From contig OZ218953.1 of NCBI GenBank assembly GCA_965112735.1, positions 186,001 through 250,000 on the forward strand: a stretch of 64,000 nucleotides of DNA. Direction: 5' to 3'. This document shows, in pieces, positions 32,756 to 43,827 of the stretch. This DNA is from Phaeosaccion multiseriatum. Lineage: Eukaryota; Ochrophyta, other classes. The position numbers were made by a program, and so were the translations under genes. The notes under the pieces are model-generated. The model was not told the origin of the DNA and made no database searches. It was given only the letters and a program-made list of their open reading frames with translations. Each line of letters begins with the position of its first letter. Positions within the stretch are counted from its first letter, which is position 1.

Positions 32756-34353
32756 TCAAGTCTGCGCCAAGTCCACCCTTACTGTCTTTCCAGAAGCGGC
32801 GCGGAACATTCGGTCGCTCACAGCCTCTGCGACACCCTCGTCGCCCTGACTCGGTACAGGAGCTAGCAAGAGGCGTTTGGCGCCCTCCTGCGCCTCTGCC
32901 CATCTCAACGATGCAAACAGCTGTGCTGCAGCGACATGGGTGTCCCCGTGGGGGGACAGGTCTCTGTAGGCCAGGGCGGGGCCGCGAAGCTGACTTAGCT
33001 GGCCTCCAAAGTCGAGCACCACGGCGTCGTCCAAGCTCTGTTGCTGCTGCTGCTGGTGCACGCTATTTACATGCTTCTTGGTAAGCACCATGTATGTGTC
33101 TATGTCGGGGGCGTAATGGCGGAGGAGCTGCCCCGGAGCTTGCGTCGCCACCGTCTCCCCCACCACCGCTCCGTGGACGACGGTGTGCACGGTGAATCCA
33201 GGAAAGTCACTGCCCAAGGCGCCCACAATTTGTGGCTCAGACACAGCCCCGCGCCGTAGCACAATGATCTTCCTGGCAGACGTATCGAGCTTGGCCACGG
33301 TGGATTCAATCCCTACTTTGCACGCCTGCTCTGCATCCCCGTCGACAATGAGCAGGGCGCTTCCGTTCAGGTCTTCCGCCACGTGCTGCGCTGAGGTTGG
33401 GCTGCGTGTGCGTGTTCGAAAAGACGAAGTGCATGGTCAGGTCTCGGGGTTCGGATGCACGGGAGGTACCAACTCGCACGCAGCCATCACCTGACGTGTC
33501 CGAATCGATTGGCACTTGGCGCGGCAATGGGCACAGCAGCCATACGAAGCAAGCTCTGCGCTACAGGATGGTCCGGGCACCTGGTGCCAACAAAACCCGT
33601 GGAGGCTGTCACACACGACGGGAGGTCCTTGCTCGCCCGGGCAATCAGGGTGAGGGGCCCCGGCCAAAATGCCTTTCCCAGGTGCAGGAAAAGCCGACGC
33701 GCCTCGGAAGCGTCGTGATAATCCTGGAGCACAGAGGAGGTGGGGCGGTGTCAAAAGAGCTGCTTGTGTGTTCTTCCCTCCCCACACAAGATACTCTCCT
33801 CGGAACAGTCAAAGTCGAGGTGGCGAAGCGCTGCCTCCGCGTCAGGCACGTGCACGATCAAGGGGTCCGTCAGCGGTCGCTTCTTGGCCTCGAAGATACT
33901 AAGCACTGAGGGGAGGAAGACGTAAGCAGCAGCAGCGGCAGCAGACAGCTTTGGGGAACGCTCCGCGCGTCACTCACCGGCAGATTCCTTCAAGGCATTG
34001 GCCCCCAGACCATACACTGTCTCCGTGGGAAAAGCCACCAAGCGTCCTTCCCTCAGCGCCTGACTCGCCTCCGCAAGGCATGCATTGTTCGCCCCGATTA
34101 TCCGGGTCGTCGCCAAAGGAGAGTTCGCCTCCTCCGCTGCTGCTCCTGCTCCTGCTCCTGCTCCTGCTGCTGATGATGATGAACCTTGGAGCGGCAGCTG
34201 CTTGGTTGTCATGGTGCAGGGAGTCCACCGCCTCGAGGTTGGTGCTGCAGGCTTCGCAAGAGAGCAGCAGCTTCGCAAGCCCCAGCCTCGAAAGCACTGG
34301 AGCATGCAAAAGAGCAGTAGTAGGAGCGGGTCAAGCTGTATCTTAGGACCCAT
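32756..34353 (-). CDS. SUA5: Threonylcarbamoyl-AMP synthase, Sua5 type
   Basis: Four exons (34353-33978, 33905-33799, 33723-33491, 33401-32756) give 453 residues. Sua5/YrdC makes threonylcarbamoyl-AMP from threonine, bicarbonate and ATP, the first step of the universal tRNA modification t6A. The YrdC core shows GRLVAFPTETVYGLGANA, KKRPLTDPLIVHV, FWPGPLTLI, APSANRFGHVSPTSAQHV and GIESTV. A C-terminal Sua5 extension (ETVATQAPGQLLRHYAPD, DTHVAAAQLFASLR) makes it the long form. The N-terminus has a hydrophobic stretch (LLLLLFCMLQCF) that could be a signal or organelle presequence. Exon 2 to exon 3 requires a phase-0 junction; the best fit is GAG/GAGAGT, a GA-AG intron, since no usable GT keeps frame. 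The start ATG is the first in frame downstream of a TTG. Confidence 0.92.
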
Positions 34354-34472
34354 TCCAGTGGCGGAGACGCGGGAAGCCAAAAAACCGCAAGTCAACAAAT
34401 CCCCTTGACCCCGGCCTTTTCATTCCTCATGTGTTGCTTGGTGATGAAGAACAGCAGGAGCAGAAGCGGGTG

Positions 34473-35764
34473 ATGCACGACAAGGCTCGTGCTCTTTGGC
34501 TGCTTCTCCTGTATTCCTTGGTGCCGGCGGTGTGCTCGCTGCTCGGGTCCTCCCCCTGGGTGGAGAGGCAGCAACTGGAGGGGTGGGGTAGCAGCAGCGG
34601 GGGCAGCGCAGAGGCAGAGTTCGTTTCTGCTACTTCGACCACAACGACTCTCATTCTTGGGCGGAATGGAAACTCGGTTGGCGCTCAGCACGCGCGACAT
34701 GAGCGCGCGCCAGAGGTCCGTTTGTCGCCCACATACAGCTCACTGTACTGTATGGCTCCTCAACGCAGCACCTTTTCTCTGTGCAGGAGGGGACCCTCAA
34801 GTGGCTGCAGAGAGCCTTGGAAAGTGGAAGGAGGGGGGATGTTATAGCACACGTTGGAGGTGAGTTTCATGCGCAAGCTTGCCAAGAGCCTTCGCCTCAT
34901 TGGCTTGCTCCCCTTGTGACTCAACCACAGGAGTCCTGGACAAGGTGGCAGACGTAAACGATCTGCTTGGCAAGGGCTCTCACAGACGCAAGACCCCTTT
35001 CCATTCGACGGAGGCTCCAGCGGTGGCGATTCGGGACTATGTGGACAGAGTGGGGCGCCACATGGGGAAGTACTGCCCGAGCATCTGCCTCCTCATTGCA
35101 ATGGTGTAAGTCAGTTCTGTCGGGCCCTGCCCTCTTTCTCTTGCGAGAAGAGTTTTTTTGGAAGAAGGCTACCAAATGGGTCCTTGCAACAACCCAGAGC
35201 CGCCTATGCCCTTCCCCTTGAACCCAATAGTGTCCGCGCGCCCTATATTTGTCGGCGTCGTCTTGATGCCCCGTTCCCCTCCCCACAGATATCTGGACCG
35301 CTTGGCGTCTCCCGACTCTGAGCTGCACTTGCACGTGAGCAGTTTGACGGTGCACCGCCTCTTTGTGAGTGCCCTGCTTGTAGCCATGAAGTACATCGAA
35401 GAAGGCAAGTTATTTTCTTATTCCAACAACTGTCTGGAGTGAACACCAGCCAACCACCAACCCCGGTTGTCGTGTTTTCTTACGCGCGTCCACCGCAGGC
35501 CCCTCGAAGACAGTATTCGGGGAGGAGTACTACCGCCTGGCCAGCGAGGTGACTGGCTTTTCCCCCACCGAACTCATCCACTTGGAGAAGGACATGCTGG
35601 AGGCCCTCGTCAAGGACACTTTCGTCGCACATGACGAAGTCGTCGCAGCGGCGGGGAATCTTCTGCGGAGGGAGCTCGAGGTAACTGCTGTTGGGAGTGG
35701 TGGTGCTCGGAGAGAACGGCTCGTAAGAGACGGGTTCAGGGACCTCCCGCCGCCCTTCCAGTAG
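34473..35764 (+). CDS. PHO80/Pcl-like cyclin with hydrophobic N-terminus
   Basis: Five exons (34473-34715, 34787-34859, 34931-35105, 35289-35404, 35499-35764) give 290 residues. The cyclin box matches the PHO80/cyclin P-U type: FHSTEAPAVAIRDYVDRVGRH, YCPSICLLIAMVYLDRL, LTVHRLFVSALLVAMKYIEE, EYYRLASEVTGF and LEKDMLEAL. Such cyclins bind Pho85/CDK5-like kinases in nutrient and cell-cycle control. Exon 4 ends with GAAG/GCAAGT, a GC-AG intron fixed by the frame of FGEEYYRLA. Exon 1 is odd: it starts MHDKARALWLLLLYSLVP, a strongly hydrophobic stretch, followed by a Ser/Thr-rich region, as in membrane-tethered cyclin relatives; alternatively the true first exon is elsewhere. Its start is 119 bases from the divergent SUA5 start. 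Confidence 0.85.
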
Positions 35765-35945
35765 CTCACTATGAGGTGTGGGCAAGAGACAAGAGAGAGA
35801 GGGAGAAAAGGATGGACCACGGAACGAGAGACTGTTCATTTTCTTGCTACTTCCCCTCTCGTGCTGCTCATAACATAACTTGTACACACGCTTCTATAGG
35901 AGTTACTCTTGCTTATATACACTATTGCCTGTAGACGAGGAACCG

Positions 35946-37220
35946 CTAAGGCTTCCACGAGGAGCCGTACAGCTGTGTCTCTGACTCTCCGTGGAGCTCC
36001 TTCTTCTTGGGCACCCCGTCCGAGTTGCCTCCCTCACGGTCCCTAAAGTTGACGGCGTCACCCTTGATATCGGAGATGCCAACCATGGGCACGCCCAAGG
36101 CGGTCGAGACCTCTCCGAGGATCTTGGCGTCTCGGAAGTGCGTCACGGCTCTGACAATGGCCTTGGCGCGCTTCACAGGGTCCTCCGACTTGAAGATTCC
36201 GCTCCCCACAAACACGCCATCCATCCCCAGCTGCATCATGAGCGCAGCGTCCGCGGGAGTGGCCACCCCGCCTGCCGCAAAGTTGACCACAGGCAGTTTG
36301 CCGGTGTCGTGCACCTCCTTGACGAGGTCATAGGGGGCCTGCATATTCTTGGCCACCACAAAGAGCTCGTCCTCCGCCAGGGCCTGCACTATGCGGATCT
36401 CCTTCATGACAGTGCGGCAGTGACGGACAGCCTCCACCACATTCCCTGTCCCCGCCTCTCCCTTGGTGCGGAGCATGGCCGCTCCCTCGGCAATACGGCG
36501 CTGGAGAAGCAAGACGCGGGAGTGTCAGGCCAGTATCTCAGGATAGCAGCAGCAGAAGCGGCAAGAGCGGCAGCTCAAAAAATCTAACTTACCAGTGCTT
36601 CCCCCAGGTTTCTGCAGCCGCACACAAAGGGCACGCTAAAGCTATTCTTGTTGATGTGGTTGTCCTCGTCCGCCATGGTGAGAACCTCACTCTCGTCGAT
36701 GTAGTCCACCTCAATGGCTTCCAGGATCTGCGCCTCCACAAAGTGCCCAATGCGCGCCTGTGCGGGCGGGAGGGAGAACCAAGGTGCGGGGCGTAGTTAG
36801 CCCCCCTCCCCAGGCACCTCACAGAACAGAGTAGATCCCTCCTCACCTTGGCCATGACAGGGATTGACACTGCCTCCTTGATTTCGTTGATCATGCGGGG
36901 GTCCGACATGCGAGCAACACCCCCATCCCGGCGAATGTCTGCGGGAATACGCTCGAGAGCCATGACTGCCACTGCGCCAGCCTCCTCCGCGATGCGCGCC
37001 TGCTCCACGTTCACGACGTCTGTCGGGGGGGCGGCAAAAGGGCTGAGGTTAGCCACCACCTCACATTAGGATCAAAGTCCTCCGCATTTGCCTTACCCAT
37101 GATAACTCCGCCCTTGAGCATCTGAGCCAGGCCCGCCTTCACCCGAAAAGTGCCTGTGAGCGTGCCGGTAGGAGCGCCGTGCCCGTTGGCCTGCCCGTTT
37201 GTGCTTCCATTCGCCGCCAT
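35946..37220 (-). CDS. PDX1: Pyridoxal 5'-phosphate synthase subunit PDX1 (PdxS)
   Basis: Exons 37220-37097, 37019-36847, 36757-36593 and 36500-35946 give 338 residues, slightly longer than the usual 290-310. PDX1 condenses ribose 5-phosphate, glyceraldehyde 3-phosphate and ammonia (from PDX2) into the vitamin B6 coenzyme, forming a dodecamer. Motifs are [45 protein letters not shown] with one catalytic lysine, [37 protein letters not shown] with the second lysine, [15 protein letters not shown] and [13 protein letters not shown]. The N-terminal Asn/Gly-rich 25 residues are not a targeting peptide, so the enzyme is probably cytosolic. All introns are GT-AG. Confidence 0.97.
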
Positions 37221-37468
37221 TGCTGCTGCCCAAAGTATTGGAGGTGTGAGGCGCTTAGTAAGAGAGAGTTACAGAGGGAGTTAAGAGCTGCGGGAACCGC
37301 ACCTAGGCTGTAGGAGTGCACAGTAGTTGCAGTGGTGCGGTACGGAAGAAGCAAGCAGAGATCTTTCTCCCTCTGTATGCAATGTGTTGTGCCGCACCAC
37401 AAAGAATGACTACAGCCAGATGGCAGTGGAAGGCTAAATGACTCAGGATCGGATCGGGCATCTTTCTT

Positions 37469-39521
37469 TTATTTTGGTATGGGGTAGCTATTTAGGACGG
37501 GCGCTTGGCAAGACGTGCACCACTGGGGGACAAAGGACCTCTTGGTCATTGGGTCCAGGCCCACCAAGCCCAAGTACTGCTCCAAGGGGCGCACGGGCCC
37601 TTCCCCGTACAGGTCCAGGTGGTCCAGCAGACTCGTGGGGGAGATGACCTCCGAGGCGGACTCGGGGTACCCGACCACGTTCTTGACGCGCTCCACAACG
37701 AGGGCTTGGATCTTGTTGTGGATGCCGGGCTGCGGGATTTGGGTTCGGGTGCAAGACTGAGATGGGGGCGGCGGCGGGTTGGGGGGGGGGGGAGGGGTAC
37801 CCGCTTCCTACTGCTCACCTTCCCGAACAGCCTTCCAACGGTTTCCCAGAACTTTGGCTTGTGTCTTCTGACGTAAATGTGGGAGACCATGTTCCTGGTG
37901 GGGGAGTAAATGTCGTAGCCCCACGTCCACAGCCGCAAACTCAGCAGAATCTCCTCCCCCATGAAGATCCACGGCACGTAAGGGTCGTACGGCGCCACTG
38001 CCAAGAAGGAGGCGTGCGCAAAGTAAAAGCCCGCCCCGACGAAAGCGGCGGGACACGGCGTGTCCTTCATCTCCGAGTCCTTTGGGAAGCGAGGTACGGG
38101 AGGGAGGGGGGTAGGTAGGTACGGGGGGAAATGGTGTGATGCATGTAGGACGGTAAAGGGGGGCAGCCCAGCTTCCTACTTACCCACTGCTTGGCGGAGC
38201 CGAGGCGAACGATTCGCGACTCAATGACGGTTTCCGAAAAGACGCCGCCACAGATCCTCCATCCAGGCAAATGGCTCGACTGCACCGTCGTGCCGGGCGG
38301 GTAGTGGCTCAACACACTCCTGCAGCAAACACAGCGCGAGGGGCAGGGGGTGGCACATGAGCTCTCTGCTGTCGAGAGAAAGAGGGGGACAACCATGCAA
38401 ACTAAAGCGCTCTTCCTACTCTGCGTACTTGGGGTAGGAAGGCGTGCTCTTCATGTCCCGGATGTACTGCGTGTCCCAGCCCTCTTCGAAGAGCATGTGC
38501 GCGTCTATCTGCATGAAAAACGTCTCGCCCTGCCACAACTTGCTGGCAAAGTACCGCGCCACCGCGGGCCCCAAGGACTCGCTCTCGTTGACAAAGAAAT
38601 TGGTTACCTTGCTGCAGTACTCCTTTCCTGCCTCACTGTTGCAGAAGCTGCGCATTGGTTTTAGGGGGGGGGGGGGGGAAGATTCGTGTTAGAATATCGT
38701 AAGGCGGGGTGGGGAGGGGGGAACGCGTATCCCCAACGACACGTACTCCTGGTAGCAGTCTGGGTCCCCTTCTACCGCCTCGATGGCTCCTCCCTCAAGA
38801 ACTCCGCTCTTGCAGTCTTCGACGCAATTCTGCTGCACGAGGCCGATAAAGACCTTACTGGGGTCGGCGGCTTTCGTATATATTTCCTGTTTCGGGGCAT
38901 TGGAGAATGCTGGCGGTGAGCCGGCGTCTGCTTGCTGCTGCTGAGGACAAGTCGACTACTCTCACCTCAAGGGTATTGGCACAGTTTTCGTCTCTGTACG
39001 AGGCCACGCTCACAAAGATGCTATCGTCTGTTCGAACGGGAAATGTCCCCCAGCCCGCGCTCTTGCGATCCAGTGGGAGCAGCCACCTATGCGTTGATGA
39101 TTTCCACTTGATGGATGAGACGACCAACGCGATCCACAACCATCAGCCAGCAGGGGGGCACTCACTTGTCTGCAGCCGCTCTGTATGACCTCCATACTTC
39201 CAGAGGAGTGGGACCGTCCGGCATGGTGGCATACGTGGTGTGCAGCTCGTCCAAGAAGGCCCTCATGGCCGTCACTATCTCCGCCAGGGACGCTGCGGGG
39301 GGGCGCTGGACAGCAGGACCTCCTCTGCCCCCCCCCTCGGCCGCGCTAGGCGTCTCCGCCCGCGGCTTCCCAACGTGCTCGAGCTCCATTCGAATATTCT
39401 CCAGGCCCTTGGGCAGCAGGGTTAACGTAACTACTACCCAGACGCCGGCAATCACTCCAGCGAGTGCGAAGATGCCCCATTTCGACGACGAAGACTCGTC
39501 CTCCCGACGTCTCCGCTTCAT
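37469..39521 (-). CDS. GlcNAc-transferase family protein (Skp1 Gnt1-like), type II membrane
   Basis: Seven exons read from 39521 to the stop at 37469. The protein starts with a short basic cytosolic tail, then a membrane anchor at about residues 15-37 (WGIFALAGVIAGVWVVVTLTLLP). The catalytic part shows DSIFVSVASYRDENCANTL, QNCVEDCKS, ARYFASKLWQGETFFMQIDAH with a DxD-like DAH, MLFEEGWDTQYI, HYPPGT, CPAAFVGAGFYFAHASF and PWIFMGEEILLSLRLWTWGYD. This is the family of the Dictyostelium Skp1 prolyl-hydroxylysine GlcNAc-transferase and related kinetoplastid enzymes, which use UDP-GlcNAc. The anchor suggests a Golgi enzyme here rather than a cytosolic one. The acceptor cannot be read. Introns are GT-AG. 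Confidence 0.88.
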
Positions 39522-41261
39522 CTAGCCCCTCCTCCTACTGGTGGCTCTGCCACTCTATACTATACTTCTATCGACATGTACAAGGGGAGGAGGAGCAGCA
39601 GCAGCAGCCGCAGCAGCAGCTGGGAGGAGGGAGGGGGGAATGCGCTACTGTCCTGCGCGCTTCTACCCTCGTTTGGGGGGGGAACTTTTTCCCATTTTAC
39701 TATTACCACTGTGGTGGACTTGTGTGGACAGACACGCGTAGGCTGAAGGCCTCACTAGAGGGCGGGGAGCTGACCTCCGGTAGCCAACAGAGAGATTAGC
39801 GTGCACCGCGGCGGCGGTGGCAGGCGTGGCTTGCATTGCTGTCAAAACTAGGCCGGGGGAGGGCCCATTTTGGGGGTGGGGGCTGGAAAGGCGAGGAGAG
39901 GAGGGACGGGCTATCGGCATCGGCCCCTGTCCACGCTGTCCCCGAAAGCTATAGAAAGGTTCGCACATGCTTGGTTTCATCTTTCTCGCTAAGCTGCTTT
40001 GGATAATTCAGTTTCCCCCTTCCCCCCCCCCCCCCAACTACTTCTTGTCGCTTACGGCGGCCCCCATGGCTGTCCCACCGTTCTTTGTTGCGCAACATCT
40101 CTCCGCTTGTGTACTCAGAGCCCAAGCTTTCCACCGATCGCTGAACAGCGAGAGTTATCACACGAGGACCAGGGTGGTCTCTTTGGAGAGGTGGGTTTTG
40201 GCTGGCAGGGAAGAGAGAAACTTCAGATTTGGGCCTTTGACACTAACACATTTTGTTCCCGGCTCTTGATCTTCCATTCATGTGCAGCTTGGCCTATCTC
40301 TTTTTTCTTTGTTTGGATAATTAACTTTTGATGCCCTCCCCTCATATTTGTGATCTCGCACTCCTCCTCGCTTTCCCCTCCCAGCATATCCCGACTAGGA
40401 AAGAGGCCGTGGCGAGGACCTTCTACACCAGTAGCAACAGTGGGGCCGGGAAGAACCGTGCGAGCAGCTTTTTGTACAGCCGTAGCAGCAAGAACATTCT
40501 ATATGATATTTAAGGGCATTCAAAGGGAAAAAAAAGGGGTTGCAAATCGACAGCTCAGTCAGCAGAGCATATAAAGCGCATCAAAGCTGTGCATTGTCAT
40601 TGGTGAGGGCCTAGCGGTGTATGTGATGTGGCTTACTCTATTGGTCGAACCCTCTCTTCCCCCCCGTTTGAGGGCCAAAATTACTGCCACAATGGGTGCA
40701 GGGCACTTTGAGCGGCATACTCTGGCCCCGAAGTTCCTGCAAGGACACTCTGAGCATCTCAGCAGCATCATCTCAGCACTATACACTCCCTTGTCTCTTC
40801 AAAAGTTTCGCCTCTGGTGCTCTGTAGTCGTAGCTCGCTCTATTGGAGCCCAAAATCGCGCCAAAAGACCCATCATATTTCGCCGCTCAACTTTCTCCAC
40901 ACAGCTCCCTCAATCGCACTTTAAGCCGCCCACCACCGATTAGACGATGTAGATCGTAGCTGTCCCGCAGATCTTCGCCTGTGGTGCTCTGTAACGTGTA
41001 CACCCCCACGTGCTCTGGGCGCCAAAAAGGGCTTCCATTTTCCCCTTTCCCCCCTTTTAATATTACTTTTACCAATGATCAGCCGCCCCCTACAGTTGTG
41101 TAAGAGGAGAATTAGAGGCAGCCACCCAACGAAGGTAGAAGCGGGGATGGATGACTGTAAAGCCTAAGAATGGGAGGAGGAGGAGAGGAAAGAAGACTCC
41201 GCCAACCACGGCTGCTGGGGAAATTGAGGGAGTAGGAGCTTCTTCCGCCATCGGGTCAACC
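39522..41261. other. Intergenic, no gene seen
   Basis: The largest gene-free stretch in the unique part of the window, lying between divergent starts. It contains C- and G-runs (about 40026-40036), CAGCAG repeats (39596-39620) and short open frames with no family resemblance. A GCTCAGTCAGCAGAGC stretch at about 40551-40566 resembles a tRNA D-arm but lacks the rest of a tRNA. Confidence 0.6.
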
Positions 41262-42295
41262 ATGGTTCTGAAAACCGCCTTGGCGACCGCCCTTGTCATA
41301 GGCGGGGCTGTCGCGTTCGGCCTGGCACCGGTCGAGAAGCCGCTCGTTCCTCTGGGAGGCAGGTCGACTCAGTGGGAGCTTCTCGGAGAGTACCCGCACG
41401 ACGCTGAGGCCTTCACGTGAGTCCCGGTCATCCTTCCTCCTCCTCTCCTTCTCTCTCCCGTCTCACAGAACAACTCCTCTCAGCCAGGGTCTCGCGTGGA
41501 GTAAAGGGCAGCTTTACGAGAGCACAGGCCTAAAGGGCGGGCGCTCGAGCGTGAGAAAGGTGTGGCTTGAATGAGAATCTACAGGCGCACTGCTATACCG
41601 CTAACCCAGAAGCGAACCCCCCCCAAACAGGTGGATGTCGAAACAGGCAAGGTGACTGCGATACGGAATCTGGAAGCCCACTACTTTGGAGAGGGTATGG
41701 TGGTCCACGACAACACGATTCATCAGCTGACGTGGCAGTACCGCGACGGCATGTTGTGGGATGCCGATACCCTGGAGTCAACAGGAACGTTCAAGTTCAA
41801 TACGAGCAATGGCCAGGGCTGGGGCATCACCTCCGACGGATCTGAGCTGATTGTGAGCGATGGAAGCCAGTACCTTATGTTCTGGGACCCTCTCACGCAC
41901 GAGGAGTCAAGGAGAGTGGAGGTCGTTGTCGGGGGACGGCCCCTGCGAAAGATTAACGAGCTTGAGTACATTGAGGTGAGAGAGGGGAAGAAACAAGCAA
42001 GAATCGTCAGTACTTCGGGGAGACTCTCCCGCTAACCGCCCCCCACGCACACACACAGGGCTACGTGTTTGCCAACGTGTGGTTTGACGACAGGATTTAC
42101 AAGATCGACCCGGTGCAGGGCAACGTCATCGACGTGTACGACTTTAGCCAGCTCTACCCTAGAGAGGTCATGCGCGCTGAGATCAAGTCGCGAGAGGCTT
42201 GCTTGAACGGTATTGCGTACGATGGAGAGGAGGGCGTTCTCTACCTCACCGGCAAGCTGTGGCCAAAGCTGTACAAAGTTCGATTGAAACCCTAG
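41262..42295 (+). CDS. Glutaminyl-peptide cyclotransferase (plant/bacterial type)
   Basis: Exons 41262-41416, 41484-41559, 41631-41975 and 42059-42295 join to 270 residues. The enzyme turns N-terminal glutamine into pyroglutamate. The five-bladed propeller family is recognised by HDAEAFTQGLAW, LYESTGLKGGRSSVRK, EGMVVHDNTIHQLTWQ, NGQGWGITSDGSELIVSDGS, INELEYIEGYVFANVW and ACLNGIAYD. I prefer the ATG at 41262: its context is AACCATGG and it gives a signal peptide, VLKTALATALVIGGAVA followed by FGLAP, which again resembles a Phe-led plastid presequence. An in-frame ATG at 41151 would add 37 mostly basic residues. The stop is only 11 bases from the stop of the convergent carboxypeptidase. Confidence 0.92.
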
Positions 42296-42306
42296 GACCC
42301 TTCCAA

Positions 42307-43795
42307 TTACTTCCCATCTAATCGCATTGCCTTCGAAAGGCTACGGCTTGTTTTGCCGCTGCCGCTCCGTGGTTTAGCTGGCCGCCGAGGAGCTGTTGGC
42401 TGCTGGCCTTTCGGATGCGTTTCTCCTGGGGAAGGCGCAGCCGCACGTGGAGTCGTAGCGGCCTTTTTGCTCCTCACGCCGTCGCTAGCCCTGACCTTAC
42501 ACTCCCGCGCTTGCTGCCCCGGCACGACGAGCGTCAGTGACCCCTTTCCGGCAGCACCGCCTGCCGCGTGTTGCCGCCTCCCAACCTCCTTCCTTTGATG
42601 GTTTATAGGAGATAGATAGGGGAGAACGCCCCGCTGCTGCTGCGGTTCCTGCTGCTGCTGTGGGTGCTGCTGGCCCCATTCTGCTTCCCCAGCCCCCCCC
42701 CCTCCCCCTCCTCCCATGTCACTGTCGTCGGAGTCCGTTTCGGCGCCTTCATTTCGTTCCCCAAAGATTTCCTCCATGGGGGGGAAGCTGTCCAGCAACT
42801 CCTGGTGAATGGCTTGTGACTTGGCCTGACCTGGATCGCACAAGTCCAGCACCGCCTCGCACAGGTGGTGGCCCATCTCCTCAAAGTGCCGGGTGTTAAA
42901 GTGGAGGCCGTTCTCTGGCCCTTGATTGCACCCCATGAACGAAGCTTCCATGGTGTAACTGTTGACAATGCCCAACTGCTGCCGCACGACGACGCGTCCA
43001 CAGCCCTCTTTTCCCTTAGCCACTTCGAAGGAACAGTCTCGCATGCTGAAGGAGCTGTGGCAGGGCGTTTGGGGCGGGGTGGGGGGATTGAGTGTAGTTG
43101 GTAAAGTGGGGGCCAGGGCCCTGTCGCTGGTGAGTCACCCACCTGCACGCTCGGCTCAAGAGAGTTGGAAGAACCCTCTCTTTCAAGTAGTACTTCCCAT
43201 CGGTCAAGTTCTCGCATCCGTAGCAAAAGATGTTTTTCTTCTTGCTGTGTCCATGCATGTCCACAAAGAGCACAATCTCGCGGCCCGCCTTGAAGTTAGC
43301 CATCATTTGCTTGAAGAAAAAGACCTCTGGAAAGATATCGCGTTGGGGCGCGGCGTACTGTCTTGAGGAGGGGGAAGAGAGTGTGTGTGTGTGGGGGGGG
43401 GGGGTCGCTCAGGGGGGAACACCATTTCTTCTCGGACTTGCAAGGAATTCCATACCTGTTAAGGTCCTCCCCGGACAGGCTGCAGCGGTAGTTCCCAACG
43501 ACGACTCCATCAGGGTTTAGCATCGGCACAATCTTCCAGCAAAAGTGCTGCCTCAAACTCGCCGCCTGCAGCGAGTCGCCGATGAGAAAGTCGATGGCAC
43601 CCTTCATCATCCAGCTGCTATTTGTCTCCCCTGGGTGGACCCTCGAGGACAGCACCACGCCTTGCTTGGCGCCCCCTCCCTCTGCCGTGATGGTCAGTAG
43701 GTCACACTCGTTGCCCGCTATGGTTCGCGCCAAAGACCGCCGTCGGAAAAAGGGCTGAGCGGAGAGTCAAGGATTAGTGCTATACCTTTATCGAG

Positions 43796-43827
<32 letters not shown>

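Noticed and set aside
40540-40620. tRNA gene suggested by GCTCAGTCAGCAGAGC
   Set aside because: Only a D-arm-like piece is present; there is no matching acceptor stem, anticodon arm or TTCRA loop.
43016-43306. Separate small genes from individual carboxypeptidase exons
   Set aside because: They splice in phase into one 670-residue CCP with all zinc ligands.
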